Assembly: GCF_020166345.1 (NCBI RefSeq)
Contig: NZ_JAIUJS010000001.1
Location: 558,001-622,000, forward strand
Length of the DNA: 64,000 bases
DNA from: Winogradskyella vincentii
Lineage (GTDB): Bacteria > Bacteroidota > Bacteroidia > Flavobacteriales > Flavobacteriaceae
Direction: 5' to 3'
This document shows, one piece after another, positions 17,501 to 25,076 of the stretch. Position numbers and translations under genes: made by a program. The notes beneath the pieces were generated by a model. The model made no database searches. It had not been told where the DNA came from and saw nothing but the letters and a program-made list of their open reading frames with translations. The stretch's first letter is position 1; every line of letters starts with the position of its first letter.

Positions 17501-19443
17501 TTACTTTCTACAATTTTCCACTTACGATCTATTCTGGTCAATGTTGTTGTTAATCCGTTATCTAAACTGATTGTGTTTGTATTACTACCGTTATATGCTA
17601 GATTGTTATTCCCCCAAACTAAAAAATCACCATCATATTTAAACTGATTTGGGTTCTCACTATTCGTAGTATACAAATTATTCAATCCTATAGTTATTTC
17701 ATTTAATGTATTGAGCGTCTTTGATTGTTTTTGATTCAAGTCTGATATTGAATCACGACCAATACCTGCTACATGATAATTATAACCAGAATTTGCAGTA
17801 ACGTCCCACACTTTTGTATCAAAAGAATTTATGTAATCCTTAGTTACTTCTTGATTCGGTCCCAAGGTTATCCCATACTTAATTGCCAAATAAGATTCAA
17901 TTTTGGTTCTCTCTGAATCTGTTACTCGCTCAGCAAATGTGAAAATTTCTGCTACACGACCATTAAGACTTCCTTGTTGATCAAAATTTTTACCTATCCA
18001 ATATGGCGTACCCAAAACGACTGGTGGTCCTGGCGAACCAACATTTGCAAAGACAATATCATCTACACTAGATGTTGTTAAGATATTAGAATTATACAAA
18101 ATATCCTGTCCTGTTGGAGTGGTTGGATCATTATTTCTAATGTTAATTATTCCGGCATTTGCATAGGATGAATTTAATTCTGCATAACCATTAAAACTTC
18201 CTCCTCCTGCAACATCTTGATTATAAGAAATAACTTCATTATTAAATTCTGTGGAATAATCTCCTAAACCAACCCCTGTGATATCGTTAGCATTTCCGCT
18301 CGAAGTACCTGCAAAAATTGTATTTCGGGTAGAAGTATTGTCAATTGTCGCATCAGGGATCATTACAATAAAAATGTCCTGACTATAAAAGCCATTTGTT
18401 GTATTATAAAGAAACTGTTCCGTCGTTGCACCATCATTTTCAAATTTTACAACTGGGTTAAAATTAATATTTGAAATTCCATCATCGATAAATGTTGGCT
18501 GATTAGCAGCTGTTGGCTGTATGGCATCTTTGCCATTTGTTCCTAGATCTTCCCAAAGCGATAGTTTTGATGCAGTCTCGGTTATACCTCTTGTTGTCTT
18601 TAGCCAAAGTCTAAAATCTGCTGTAATTCCACCTGGCCCTGGAATATTTTCATTAAACATTTCAGCCCCAACATTAAAGGTAAACGTGGTAGTATCCGTA
18701 TTATCAATAGTAATAGTTGAAGTTTGAGTCCCAGTGCCACCGATAGGCGCTGTAAATGTAACATCAAAAATTATGTAATAATAAGGATCTAATCCAATAA
18801 ACGGAATTGTATAAGGTGATGATACTACAAAATCTCCGTTAGAACTGCTTAAACCATTAATATCTAAAGGACAACTACCAATATTAGCTAATATGTAGGT
18901 TCTGGTAACAGAGGCTTCTTCCTCTACAACACCAAAGAAAGTTCCATTCGCCTCGTCAGTTGCAGTATCGCCATTAAAAATATCAGTATATGGATCTCCT
19001 CCTAAAACATAGATCTCGGGCGAACCGTTAAACTCAAGAGTAAAAGTAAAATCGGGTTGATTCCTTATCTCAACTGTGACTAAAGTGCTTGCGTAGCTAC
19101 ATGAGCCCGATATTTTAGTAATGTCAAAATCTAAATATTTCCAGCCACCATTACAAGTTGCGGGTTTTATATTTCGTTTTGGATTGTTTGGGTTAATATC
19201 AAAATCAGTTGTATTAGAAATATCAACATCCTTGATCTTTAATTTCTTGCAGTTATTAGTTTCTACATTTGTTATTGTAAACTGAATAAAGTTACCAGAA
19301 TTCACTGTAACTGTTGAACCCTGAGTTACGGTTGCTCCACCTGTAATTTCTATATGCATTACTTGGGCTTGAACGCAAAACGGGAGAAACAATAATACTG
19401 CGGCTAGTATTCTAAATCTATATGTTAGGCTAAGATTTTTCAT
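14542..19443 (-). CDS. Large T9SS-secreted cell-surface protein with LamG domain
   Basis: The 1633-residue protein has a signal peptide (1-27), an N-terminal beta region, a choice-of-anchor-D-like Ig domain (about 143-262), a concanavalin-like region beginning ADFRLWLKT (about 275-520), a LamG/jellyroll domain (about 725-880, with ISAWVRSN and WHQITFVYRSGTIFLYIDG) and a C-terminal type IX sorting domain (last 75 residues, ending GTYIMKLNTDKGIRSNKLIIN). It should cross the outer membrane by T9SS and stay on the surface or be released. No catalytic motif is visible; adhesion or glycan binding is a reasonable guess from LamG. It is isolated, with gaps over 200 bp on both sides. Confidence 0.88.
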   Translation of the reverse strand: MKNLSLTYRFRILAAVLLFLPFCVQAQVMHIEITGGATVTQGSTVTVNSGNFIQFTITNVETNNCKKLKIKDVDISNTTDFDINPNNPKRNIKPATCNGGWKYLDFDITKISGSCSYASTLVTVEIRNQPDFTFTLEFNGSPEIYVLGGDPYTDIFNGDTATDEANGTFFGVVEEEASVTRTYILANIGSCPLDINGLSSSNGDFVVSSPYTIPFIGLDPYYYIIFDVTFTAPIGGTGTQTSTITIDNTDTTTFTFNVGAEMFNENIPGPGGITADFRLWLKTTRGITETASKLSLWEDLGTNGKDAIQPTAANQPTFIDDGISNINFNPVVKFENDGATTEQFLYNTTNGFYSQDIFIVMIPDATIDNTSTRNTIFAGTSSGNANDITGVGLGDYSTEFNNEVISYNQDVAGGGSFNGYAELNSSYANAGIINIRNNDPTTPTGQDILYNSNILTTSSVDDIVFANVGSPGPPVVLGTPYWIGKNFDQQGSLNGRVAEIFTFAERVTDSERTKIESYLAIKYGITLGPNQEVTKDYINSFDTKVWDVTANSGYNYHVAGIGRDSISDLNQKQSKTLNTLNEITIGLNNLYTTNSENPNQFKYDGDFLVWGNNNLAYNGSNTNTISLDNGLTTTLTRIDRKWKIVESKENINGDVGFVYLSIPETVFSSFGKGSNEEYALVVSSDDTFANDKIIDVIPLKSDGSGNLQAWYDFDATKFFSFAKAQQLSGDYAMDIISGKYLVGESNLNLNSDNFTISAWVRSNPIAQTRTIMSKGDKLQLRLNTSNQVEVLMDDAVTPRFTSTIQINNSNWHQITFVYRSGTIFLYIDGILDKTELDVVAPSPNFNRFAVGALYIDKTSIINPLLGEVDEIYVWDSALTQDQVRYLMNQEIERLDIAGVDYVAGKSLPGNSDSNLVIDINWSHLKAYYDFNSFYGSTTEGQTDARNFLRINYLSNNKEIVESQSAPLPYMTAASGAWDDSATWLNSSVQAIPNSIGLDGVTLIDWNIVEINHDISSGDRDIKLLALTNTTKLTVANPNESLDENNSGHSLTVTNYLEIDGVVDLVGESQLIQTEGSILDADSGGYIERDQQGTSNSFNYNYWSSSVGPIVGNPSTRGTGVSLTGQNSSLEDVIFDGTDSSTFQNISFDSSAFASDGGVSDPITVSTYWLYKFYGPTDDYDSWSSINETSTILPGEGFTMKGSSGATDIINDFQNYVFKGLPNNGDITIALDKAITAQNPSGNVDRLIGNPYPSALDATQFILDNMSLADGGNNVNGTIFNGALYFWDHFGEENSHFLGDYVGGYATRNLLGGVAAISNDTLINNTSDGGNPAIGTRIPGPYVPVNQGFFVSTELDGFDNDNGTPLIAVDGGDVVFNNGQRIFERESVGNSVFMKSNSSDTDAQVVIEDTPMIRLIYKSPTGFKREIAIGIDPSASNGFDLGYDAFLADLNQEDMYWIVENNKFVIQGVNNFNTNQEFPLGIEIAESGVFAIKLQSIENLDQDLPIYVKDNFTNSTFQLNNGNFQLFLDSGNYENRFSITFDNQENLSTGSNDFNENSIKLFFKSQIESIGIFNPNSLYISESIIFNITGQEVMRIQLNSSDSLNYIPVSIAPGTYIMKLNTDKGIRSNKLIIN

Positions 19444-19619
19444 TGCGGTTAATCTTTGGGGATTTCTTATAACTCTTCTACATGTAATTTTGATTAAAGG
19501 TTTTTTGATTTAGTTTTAGACCCGCAAAATATTGTTTTTATACTTATAAATTCGTTGTATTACATATTTATTCGTTGAAATACATATATTTTTAACATTT
19601 TATAGGAAAGCATAGTCTC

Positions 19620-19655
19620 AAAACAAAAAAGTATCCCGGTTTTCTTATAGAAAAA
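19620..19655. repeat. Third, partial copy of the hairpin element found at both island ends
   Basis: The 36 bp AAAACAAAAAAGTATCCCGG... hairpin TTTTCT-TAT-AGAAAA is closely similar to the outer end of the 180-bp repeats at 20826 and 25077 (AAACAAAAAAGCATCCCGAT, TTTTCT-NNN-AGAAAA). It lies 14 bp after the stop of the serine hydrolase gene (minus strand), where read on the minus strand it ends in a T-run, so it may be its terminator. The rest of the 225-bp gap to 19444 holds nothing I can assign. Confidence 0.55.
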
Positions 19656-19668
19656 GAGATAATTGAAT

Positions 19669-20748
19669 TTATAGTTTCTTCTGATTACGTCCAAATCCAA
19701 TAAGGGTATTGCTAATTTCCCATATTGGATCCAAGACAGCCTGATTACTTAAAAGGACAACCGTGACACCTTGTTCTCTATAGGAAAGTAGAAGTGCGCT
19801 AGCTCCCGATTGACCGCCAATTCGATGGCAAACCCAACCAAGAGAATTGTGCTCCCAAATATTCCAACCAAGTCCAGCGTTCTCATCAAGAACTTTACCA
19901 TCTGTCTTAATAACAGATACCATTAGATCAATATTCTTCTGAGAGATTAACTTACCAGAATTCCATGCATTATAAAATAATAACAGATCATTAGGTGTAG
20001 AAAGAAGACCTCCAGCAGGATAGATGTTACTTAGATCGTTGTTAACATCTAGGACGATTTTTCCATCTTCTTTTTTATAAAGTTTTACTTGTTGAATTTT
20101 TGGACTATTTTTATTTTCAATGAAGGTATGATTCATACCAGCTACATCTAGAATATGTGTTTTTAAATTATCAAAATAAGATTTGCCTGTAGCTGCCTCA
20201 ATCACTGCACCCAATAAAGTATATCCATAAGAGGTATACTTATATTTTGTGCCAGGTTTAAACTTTAGTTTTCGGTCTTCAAATAACCTAGACGCTTCCC
20301 TTAAATTATTGAAATGAACAAAAGATCTGTTTTCATTACCCTTATAATGACTAATTCCTGATGTATGAGCAAGCAAATGAATGACCTTTATTGCTCCTTT
20401 GCGGTCTAAAGGATAATTTGGGATATAGGTTTGAATAGGCTCATTGAGATCTAGTACACCAAGTTCTACCAATCGTAATACCAAGGTTGCAGTTAAAACT
20501 TTACTAACTGAGCCCACACGATATAAGGATTCTGTGCTTGCTGTCATTTGACTATCCAAATCAGAATACCCTGAAGATCCTACCCATGTTATCTTTCCAT
20601 CAACCAGAATCCCAGCTGAGACTGAAGGGATTTGGTGTGTTTTTACCACCTCTATTAGATATGAGTTAATAGAATCATTCGATACCTGACCCATAATAAG
20701 GTTAGTTATTATCATAAAAATAATTGACCAACAAGAGATAGGTCTCAT
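19669..20748 (-). CDS. Secreted serine hydrolase of the class C beta-lactamase family
   Basis: The 359-residue protein has a short signal peptide (1-20) and the catalytic SxxK motif at Ser80-Lys83 (VGSVSKVLTA). The tyrosine motif is Tyr171-Thr-Ser173 (YTSYGYTLLG) in place of the YxN of true beta-lactamases, and the third motif is HRIGGQSG in place of KTG. This pattern fits the AmpC-like esterase/D-peptidase group (PF00144) rather than a resistance enzyme. A periplasmic or secreted esterase or peptidase is likely; the substrate is unknown. It lies just outside the left end of the tRNA-Asp island. Confidence 0.9.
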   Translation of the reverse strand: MRPISCWSIIFMIITNLIMGQVSNDSINSYLIEVVKTHQIPSVSAGILVDGKITWVGSSGYSDLDSQMTASTESLYRVGSVSKVLTATLVLRLVELGVLDLNEPIQTYIPNYPLDRKGAIKVIHLLAHTSGISHYKGNENRSFVHFNNLREASRLFEDRKLKFKPGTKYKYTSYGYTLLGAVIEAATGKSYFDNLKTHILDVAGMNHTFIENKNSPKIQQVKLYKKEDGKIVLDVNNDLSNIYPAGGLLSTPNDLLLFYNAWNSGKLISQKNIDLMVSVIKTDGKVLDENAGLGWNIWEHNSLGWVCHRIGGQSGASALLLSYREQGVTVVLLSNQAVLDPIWEISNTLIGFGRNQKKL

Positions 20749-20825
20749 AAACTACTAATTTTAAATGTAAATGATTTTAAGCTTCTTAAATTTAATAATT
20801 ATATGCTAATCGAACAAAGCGGAAG

Positions 20826-21004
20826 TCATTAAACAAAAAAGCATCCCGATTTTCTATTAGAAAAAAGGAAAGCCTTTCATTGGTAAATATCCAATTTTAT
20901 TGGATTTCTTCTACGTCTCAGAATTAATCTGAGCACAACACAACGTCTTAATATTGAAAAAGCTTCTTATGGAGAAGCTTTTTGCGGTCTGGACGGGACT
21001 CGAA
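20826..21004. repeat. Left direct repeat of the tRNA-Asp island (attL-like)
   Basis: This 179-bp segment matches 25077-25256 with few differences and one 1-bp indel. Its last 20 bp (20985-21004) are identical to the 3' end of the intact tRNA-Asp gene (discriminator base, acceptor strand and part of the T arm). It includes hairpins at about 20850-20866, ATCCAAT-TTT-ATTGGAT at 20889-20905, CTCAGA-N5-TCTGAG, and a tRNA-type terminator at 20957-20983. It is interpreted as the original chromosomal tRNA end displaced by insertion. Confidence 0.85.
20957..20983 (-). terminator. Displaced tRNA-Asp terminator (left copy)
   Basis: The hairpin AAAAAGCTTCTYC with its complement and T-run is identical to the one directly 3' of the intact tRNA-Asp gene at 25209-25235. 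Here it follows only the 20-nt tRNA fragment, so it no longer serves the tRNA, but it could end transcription entering from the DUF262 gene. Confidence 0.7.
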
Positions 21005-21104
21005 AATCAAGGGTTTTTATAAGTACAGAAGTGATACTGTCTTTATGTTTTTATCAAAAATAAATTTTGCATAATCGATAGTTAGAGATTAATTTTTATC
21101 TGAC

Positions 21105-23705
21105 CTAATCAATTTTTGGACCTTTTTTTCTATTCTCTGTACTATGTGCTAATCCCATATTTTCAATACTATCCTCCCCTTGAAAAGATAAAGGAATGGT
21201 ATGATCAACCTCGAGATCATCCATGTCAAAAATTTGAACATCACTGATAGAAGACTTATAATCTTGCTTTTTTAACATTTCCTCTTTTTCCTTCAGGCTC
21301 AACTTTCTTTTCCTAACAGCTTGTGAAGTATAATTTTTTAGAAAAATTTGTTTCCTAGATTCAAATAAATCTACAAGTGGCTTTTGGCCATTATCATCTT
21401 TTTGTAAACCCCTATGCTTTAAATTAATTATTCTAAAAAGCTCCAAGAGATCATTTTTCATTTCTAATCTCTTATATTTTACAAGATTAAAGTTTGATTT
21501 ATGTATGAGTAACCATAAAAAATAAATGTTTTGTAGTTTTCTTGTATTTCCAACTTTTATGAATTTTTCCAATTCAGATGAAAGAAATCCTTCTACAGTT
21601 TCATTGTCTTTTTTATTTCTATCAATTAAAATAAGTCTTAAAATTTTTATTACACTTTTTACTTTTTTGATTGATTTAAATAAATCCTCCTTGACTTTTT
21701 CATCATTACTAGCTTTAAGTAATAAAGAATTTATTTTGGTTTTGGATTTTACTCTGGCATTTAATTTTGATGTTATAACCCCATCCAAATCAATATTATC
21801 TTTTTGATATACATCAATAACTTTTGGGTCTTTCGAAAAATGGTTTTCTATATAGACTAACGAGGTTATTAGTTCCTCATTTTCCATTCTATCCCGATCA
21901 GATTTTTTAATTATTTTTTTTATGTAAAACCAATCTTCTAAATTCTTTTTAAGGGATTTAATTTGTTCAATTAAATCAACATCCACCCAAGAATTCCACA
22001 TTTCAAATGAATTGGTCTTTATCGGATATGGTTTATCATTTAATCTTATAAACAGATCAATCGGGTTAAAGTTCGGATTTTTATTTGCATCAATTTCAAC
22101 AATATAAAGTTGAAAATCATAAATTTTATCCTTTTCCTGTTCGCTCAAATCACTAAAGCGTAAACCATTTAATTCCGTCAAAATTCTTAACCCCTTTAGG
22201 ATAAATTTATCATCTTTTGACTTTCTTACCTTATCGTCTTGATCTGTATATGTTGAACCAGTGAAACCTAATAAGGTTAGTAGCCTTTGCTGTCCATCAA
22301 TTACCTCATAAACATCATCTAATCTTTTAAAAATGAATATTGGGGGTAGTTTAATCCCTAAAAGAACACTCTCAATTATAGATGATTTTTTTTGCTTATC
22401 AATAACCTCAACACGTTGATAGGATGGTCTTACTAAGAACTTTCTTCGGTTCATTTTTCTAGTAACATCATCAATTGACATATTTGAGGGTTCAGGTTTT
22501 GATAATCCAATATCTTTTAACTTTTCAAGCTTCGTTGTAGATTTCTTGTTCCTAATTTGCTTTTTGATTCTATCTATCTTCGAACTAGAATCTATATAAG
22601 CTGAGAGATTCATTCCAAACTCAGTTTCAAAAAATTGTTGAGTAATAATATATCTGTTGATAATGTTCTCTCTTCTAGTACTATACTCTGTTGAAAAATA
22701 TTCGATGTTTTCATTTACGAATTCTGAGCATTTCTTTATCAATTCTTTTTCATACTTTATGATGATATTTTCCTTTTCTAGAATACTGAATCCCCAAAAT
22801 AAGGATCTCATTGCAAGGTGGTTTGATTTTAATTCATTGTTGGCAGAGTTTGTGATTACCTTATTTAAAAACTCAATTTTTGATTCAAAATTTTTAAAAA
22901 TACTTCCTTCATTGATATCTGAATTCTTAATAAAAAATTCATATAGTTTTTCGGAGACCTTCTTTGAGCCTCCTTTTGCATATTGTTCAATTGGATATAA
23001 TGGAAGGACTATTTCTAACCTAATTTGTGAAACTATCTTTGCCAGAGAAATTGGTCGATAAATTTTACTTGAATGTCCAATAAATAAGACATCCATGAAT
23101 TTCTTCTTTGTTCTTTCATTTCTTAATTTAGTTTTGAAGAAATTTGATAAACCATCTTTATCATATCTTGCGTCATCGACCTCTTCTTTTTTTAACGGAG
23201 TAATACCCGAGTTATATCTTAAAAAAATTTCCTTCTTAACCTTATCTTGTAAGGCTTTATCTAAAGGAGGATGATTTACAATTTGAAAATGAATAATTCT
23301 AATTTTGCAATCTAAGAAATGCTCTAATAAGTCGTTAGATTTTTTTGATAAATTACTGTATTTCAGATTTTTCAATTGGGTTAAAATTGTAAGACCGTTT
23401 GGTTTTAAACTAAACTGATCTTCCATAAATCTTTTAATGGTTTCATATCTTTGCCTACCATCAATAATTTCAACACCGTAGTCACTATCAAAAAATATTA
23501 AAGGAGGTAATTCTGTTCCAAGAAATATACTTTCAATAAAATGAGTTGCCTTATTGTCATCCCAGACATAATTTCTTTGGTAATATGGACTATAGTTAGT
23601 TTTATTTTTCATTCTCTCAGTAAAGAGATTATCTATACTTTTTTGAGAGGATTCAATTTTTATGTGGTCCTTGAATATATCTTCAAATGTACTGTCGTAT
23701 TTCAT
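21105..23705 (-). CDS. Tandem DUF262 protein with C-terminal HNH nuclease motif (putative defence nuclease)
   Basis: The 866-residue protein has two DUF262 (ParB/GmrS-like nucleotidase) modules. The first has YYQRNYVWDD (41-50), IDGRQR (81-86) and FLRYNSGITPLKKEEV (161-176). The second has SYQR (428-431), VIDGQQRLLTLLGF (468-481) and FIRLNDKPYP (552-561). A C-terminal HNH motif has Asp834-His835, Asn849 and Asn858 (DHTIPLSFQGEDSIENMGLA, then HSTENRKKG). No signal peptide; strongly Lys-rich and AT-rich compared with the neighbours. DUF262 plus HNH/DUF1524 is the make-up of GmrSD-type modification-dependent and SspE-like phage-defence nucleases, so anti-phage activity is inferred. Two DUF262 copies in one chain is unusual. 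Confidence 0.85.
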   Translation of the reverse strand: MKYDSTFEDIFKDHIKIESSQKSIDNLFTERMKNKTNYSPYYQRNYVWDDNKATHFIESIFLGTELPPLIFFDSDYGVEIIDGRQRYETIKRFMEDQFSLKPNGLTILTQLKNLKYSNLSKKSNDLLEHFLDCKIRIIHFQIVNHPPLDKALQDKVKKEIFLRYNSGITPLKKEEVDDARYDKDGLSNFFKTKLRNERTKKKFMDVLFIGHSSKIYRPISLAKIVSQIRLEIVLPLYPIEQYAKGGSKKVSEKLYEFFIKNSDINEGSIFKNFESKIEFLNKVITNSANNELKSNHLAMRSLFWGFSILEKENIIIKYEKELIKKCSEFVNENIEYFSTEYSTRRENIINRYIITQQFFETEFGMNLSAYIDSSSKIDRIKKQIRNKKSTTKLEKLKDIGLSKPEPSNMSIDDVTRKMNRRKFLVRPSYQRVEVIDKQKKSSIIESVLLGIKLPPIFIFKRLDDVYEVIDGQQRLLTLLGFTGSTYTDQDDKVRKSKDDKFILKGLRILTELNGLRFSDLSEQEKDKIYDFQLYIVEIDANKNPNFNPIDLFIRLNDKPYPIKTNSFEMWNSWVDVDLIEQIKSLKKNLEDWFYIKKIIKKSDRDRMENEELITSLVYIENHFSKDPKVIDVYQKDNIDLDGVITSKLNARVKSKTKINSLLLKASNDEKVKEDLFKSIKKVKSVIKILRLILIDRNKKDNETVEGFLSSELEKFIKVGNTRKLQNIYFLWLLIHKSNFNLVKYKRLEMKNDLLELFRIINLKHRGLQKDDNGQKPLVDLFESRKQIFLKNYTSQAVRKRKLSLKEKEEMLKKQDYKSSISDVQIFDMDDLEVDHTIPLSFQGEDSIENMGLAHSTENRKKGPKID

Positions 23706-24059
23706 ATCTTGATAATGATTGAACGTTCGATATTAGTTAATTAAATATACTTAATGATTTTTTACTTCCTGACACCATTTCATTTATAGGTTAACATCAT
23801 TCATTCATGAATAAAGTTCGATATTATTGACCCTACAAACCGAAAACTAGTAGGTTAATTCTTAAAGATACAGAAATTAAAAAACAAACACAATGAAAGA
23901 TAGAATGGTAGTATTTTTATTAAATTTTTTATTTATAGTCTTTCCAAGACCACAAACGAATTTAAAATAGATAGTATTTAAAGTACTTTAGCATATATAA
24001 TAAATAAAAAGGACACCTATTAGATGCCCTTTCACTTTTAAGTTATACTTTAAATTCAT
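23706..24059. other. 354-bp AT-rich island spacer, likely promoter of the DUF262 gene
   Basis: No gene of useful size is present; a 25-codon frame at 23893 (MKDRMVVFLLNFLFIVFPRP...) is too short to support. The 10-mer TTCGATATTA occurs twice (23726-23735 and 23817-23826), 21-30 bp and 112-121 bp upstream of the DUF262 start, and could be an operator. A weak hairpin with the word ACCTATTAGATG (24015-24026) lies near the end of the integrase remnant. Confidence 0.5.
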
Positions 24060-24389
24060 TCATAACTCCATTTTAGGGGTTTCACCTTTATACTGCTTGT
24101 AGATATCATGTACATTAAAATCACTTCCCTTAACCTGCAGAAATAAAAAAGCCTGACTAAGTTTTGTCTTAATAAGGCTCAATTGTGTGTTTATTAGTTC
24201 TGCATCAGGTTCTGGGGGTTCAACAGATTGTGTTTTGCTGTTCCAATTTTTATATTTTACAAAATGTCCTGATGAAAATTGCTTTCTCATATTATTTATA
24301 GTTATTCTTATGTAAATAGGTATTCTATTATCTTTACGTAGTCTATTTCTTGCAACGACATAGCGTATATTCATTTTGTGTTTAATCAT
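24060..24389 (-). pseudogene. Integrase remnant: Arm DNA-binding domain only
   Basis: The 109-residue product matches only the N-terminal Arm DNA-binding domain of Bacteroidota tyrosine recombinases (RNRLRKDNRIPIYIRITINN, then FSSGHFVKYKNWNSKTQ and LSLIKTKLSQAFLFLQVKGSDF). It stops at the point where the core-binding and catalytic domains normally begin, and the DNA beyond the stop does not encode them in any frame I can see. Full integrases have about 400 residues. It is either a truncated integrase or a free-standing arm-binding protein. A second ATG at 24374 is equally possible as start. Only 14 bp separate it from the divergent gene at 24404. Confidence 0.7.
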
Positions 24390-24403
24390 AATATTTATTT
24401 TAA

Positions 24404-24994
24404 ATGAAAAAAATTAATAATGTGTCACCAAATAGTCCGACTAAAGATGAAGCATTTGTAAAAAATTATCTTGATTCTAGAGGAATTAGGTATAAAGCAG
24501 AATATAGAATTGATAACCTTAAAGGTGACTTAAAATACTCCTACAGAGTGGTTGATTTTTACTTGGTGAACCTAGGTACTTATGTAGAATATTATGGACT
24601 ATATAACGCTACAAGAAAAATAAGAGCTGAATATGATTTAAAGACTAAGGTCTACATAGAGAATAATTTACCTACAATCATAATATATCCTCATGAATTA
24701 GGATATTTAGATTTTGCATTTCACTTTAAATTACTCAAACTATTAAGAATTAAGAAATTCCATAGCACATCAAAAATACTTAGATACAAGTTCAATAGAT
24801 ACTTAACTATTGGTAAGTCATACGTTTTCTTTATTGCGATAGCTTGTTTCATCATAGGAATACAATCTTTAATACAGTCAATCGATAACTATGACTTATT
24901 CTTTACTATCTATTTAATTGGTATGGCTTTTTCAGTTGCGCTTATGGGCTATTTTCTTAGAAATCTTTATTTAGTTATGGTTCGAGACTATTAA
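24404..24994 (+). CDS. Membrane protein with PD-(D/E)XK nuclease-like N-terminal domain
   Basis: The 196-residue protein has an N-terminal domain (about 14-100) patterned like DUF559/Vsr-type PD-(D/E)XK enzymes: a conserved acidic residue in the first helix (Glu16, KDEAFVKNYLDSRGIRY), Asp51 in RVVDFYL, Glu62 in YVEYYGL, a Lys-rich YDLKTKVYIENN helix and a closing strand TIIIYPHEL. The usual Lys of the ExK triad is Tyr63-Tyr64, so catalysis is uncertain. Two membrane helices (about 139-156 and 165-186) follow. No named family is recognised. It is the only plus-strand gene in the island and lies next to the attR-like end. Confidence 0.6.
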   Translation: MKKINNVSPNSPTKDEAFVKNYLDSRGIRYKAEYRIDNLKGDLKYSYRVVDFYLVNLGTYVEYYGLYNATRKIRAEYDLKTKVYIENNLPTIIIYPHELGYLDFAFHFKLLKLLRIKKFHSTSKILRYKFNRYLTIGKSYVFFIAIACFIIGIQSLIQSIDNYDLFFTIYLIGMAFSVALMGYFLRNLYLVMVRDY

Positions 24995-25076
24995 AAAATG
25001 TTACCTGTTAGATTTCAATGATACCTTATTGGACACCTTTTAGTAGGATAAAATTTGCAAATACTTAAAGTAACCC

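Larger units (their letters stand above)
20749..21104. other. 356-bp gene-free stretch holding the left island junction
   Basis: No open frame worth reporting is present. The first 77 bp would carry the promoter of the serine hydrolase (minus strand). From 20826 to 21004 lies the left copy of the 180-bp repeat with three hairpins and the displaced tRNA-Asp 3' end. From 21005 to 21104 is AT-rich island sequence downstream of the DUF262 gene, with no clear terminator. Confidence 0.7.

Noticed and set aside
22657..23061. A 134-codon plus-strand frame inside the DUF262-HNH gene
   Set aside because: It is antisense to a protein with clear conserved motifs and has a composition typical of a shadow frame.
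23893..23970. 25-codon frame MKDRMVVFLLNFLFIVFPRP... inside the island spacer, a possible small hydrophobic toxin
   Set aside because: Too short, no promoter or terminator of its own, and AT-rich DNA gives such frames by chance.
24060..24389. Reading the integrase fragment through its stop as a frameshifted full integrase
   Set aside because: The downstream sequence in all three frames lacks core-binding or catalytic (R..HxxR..Y) motifs.
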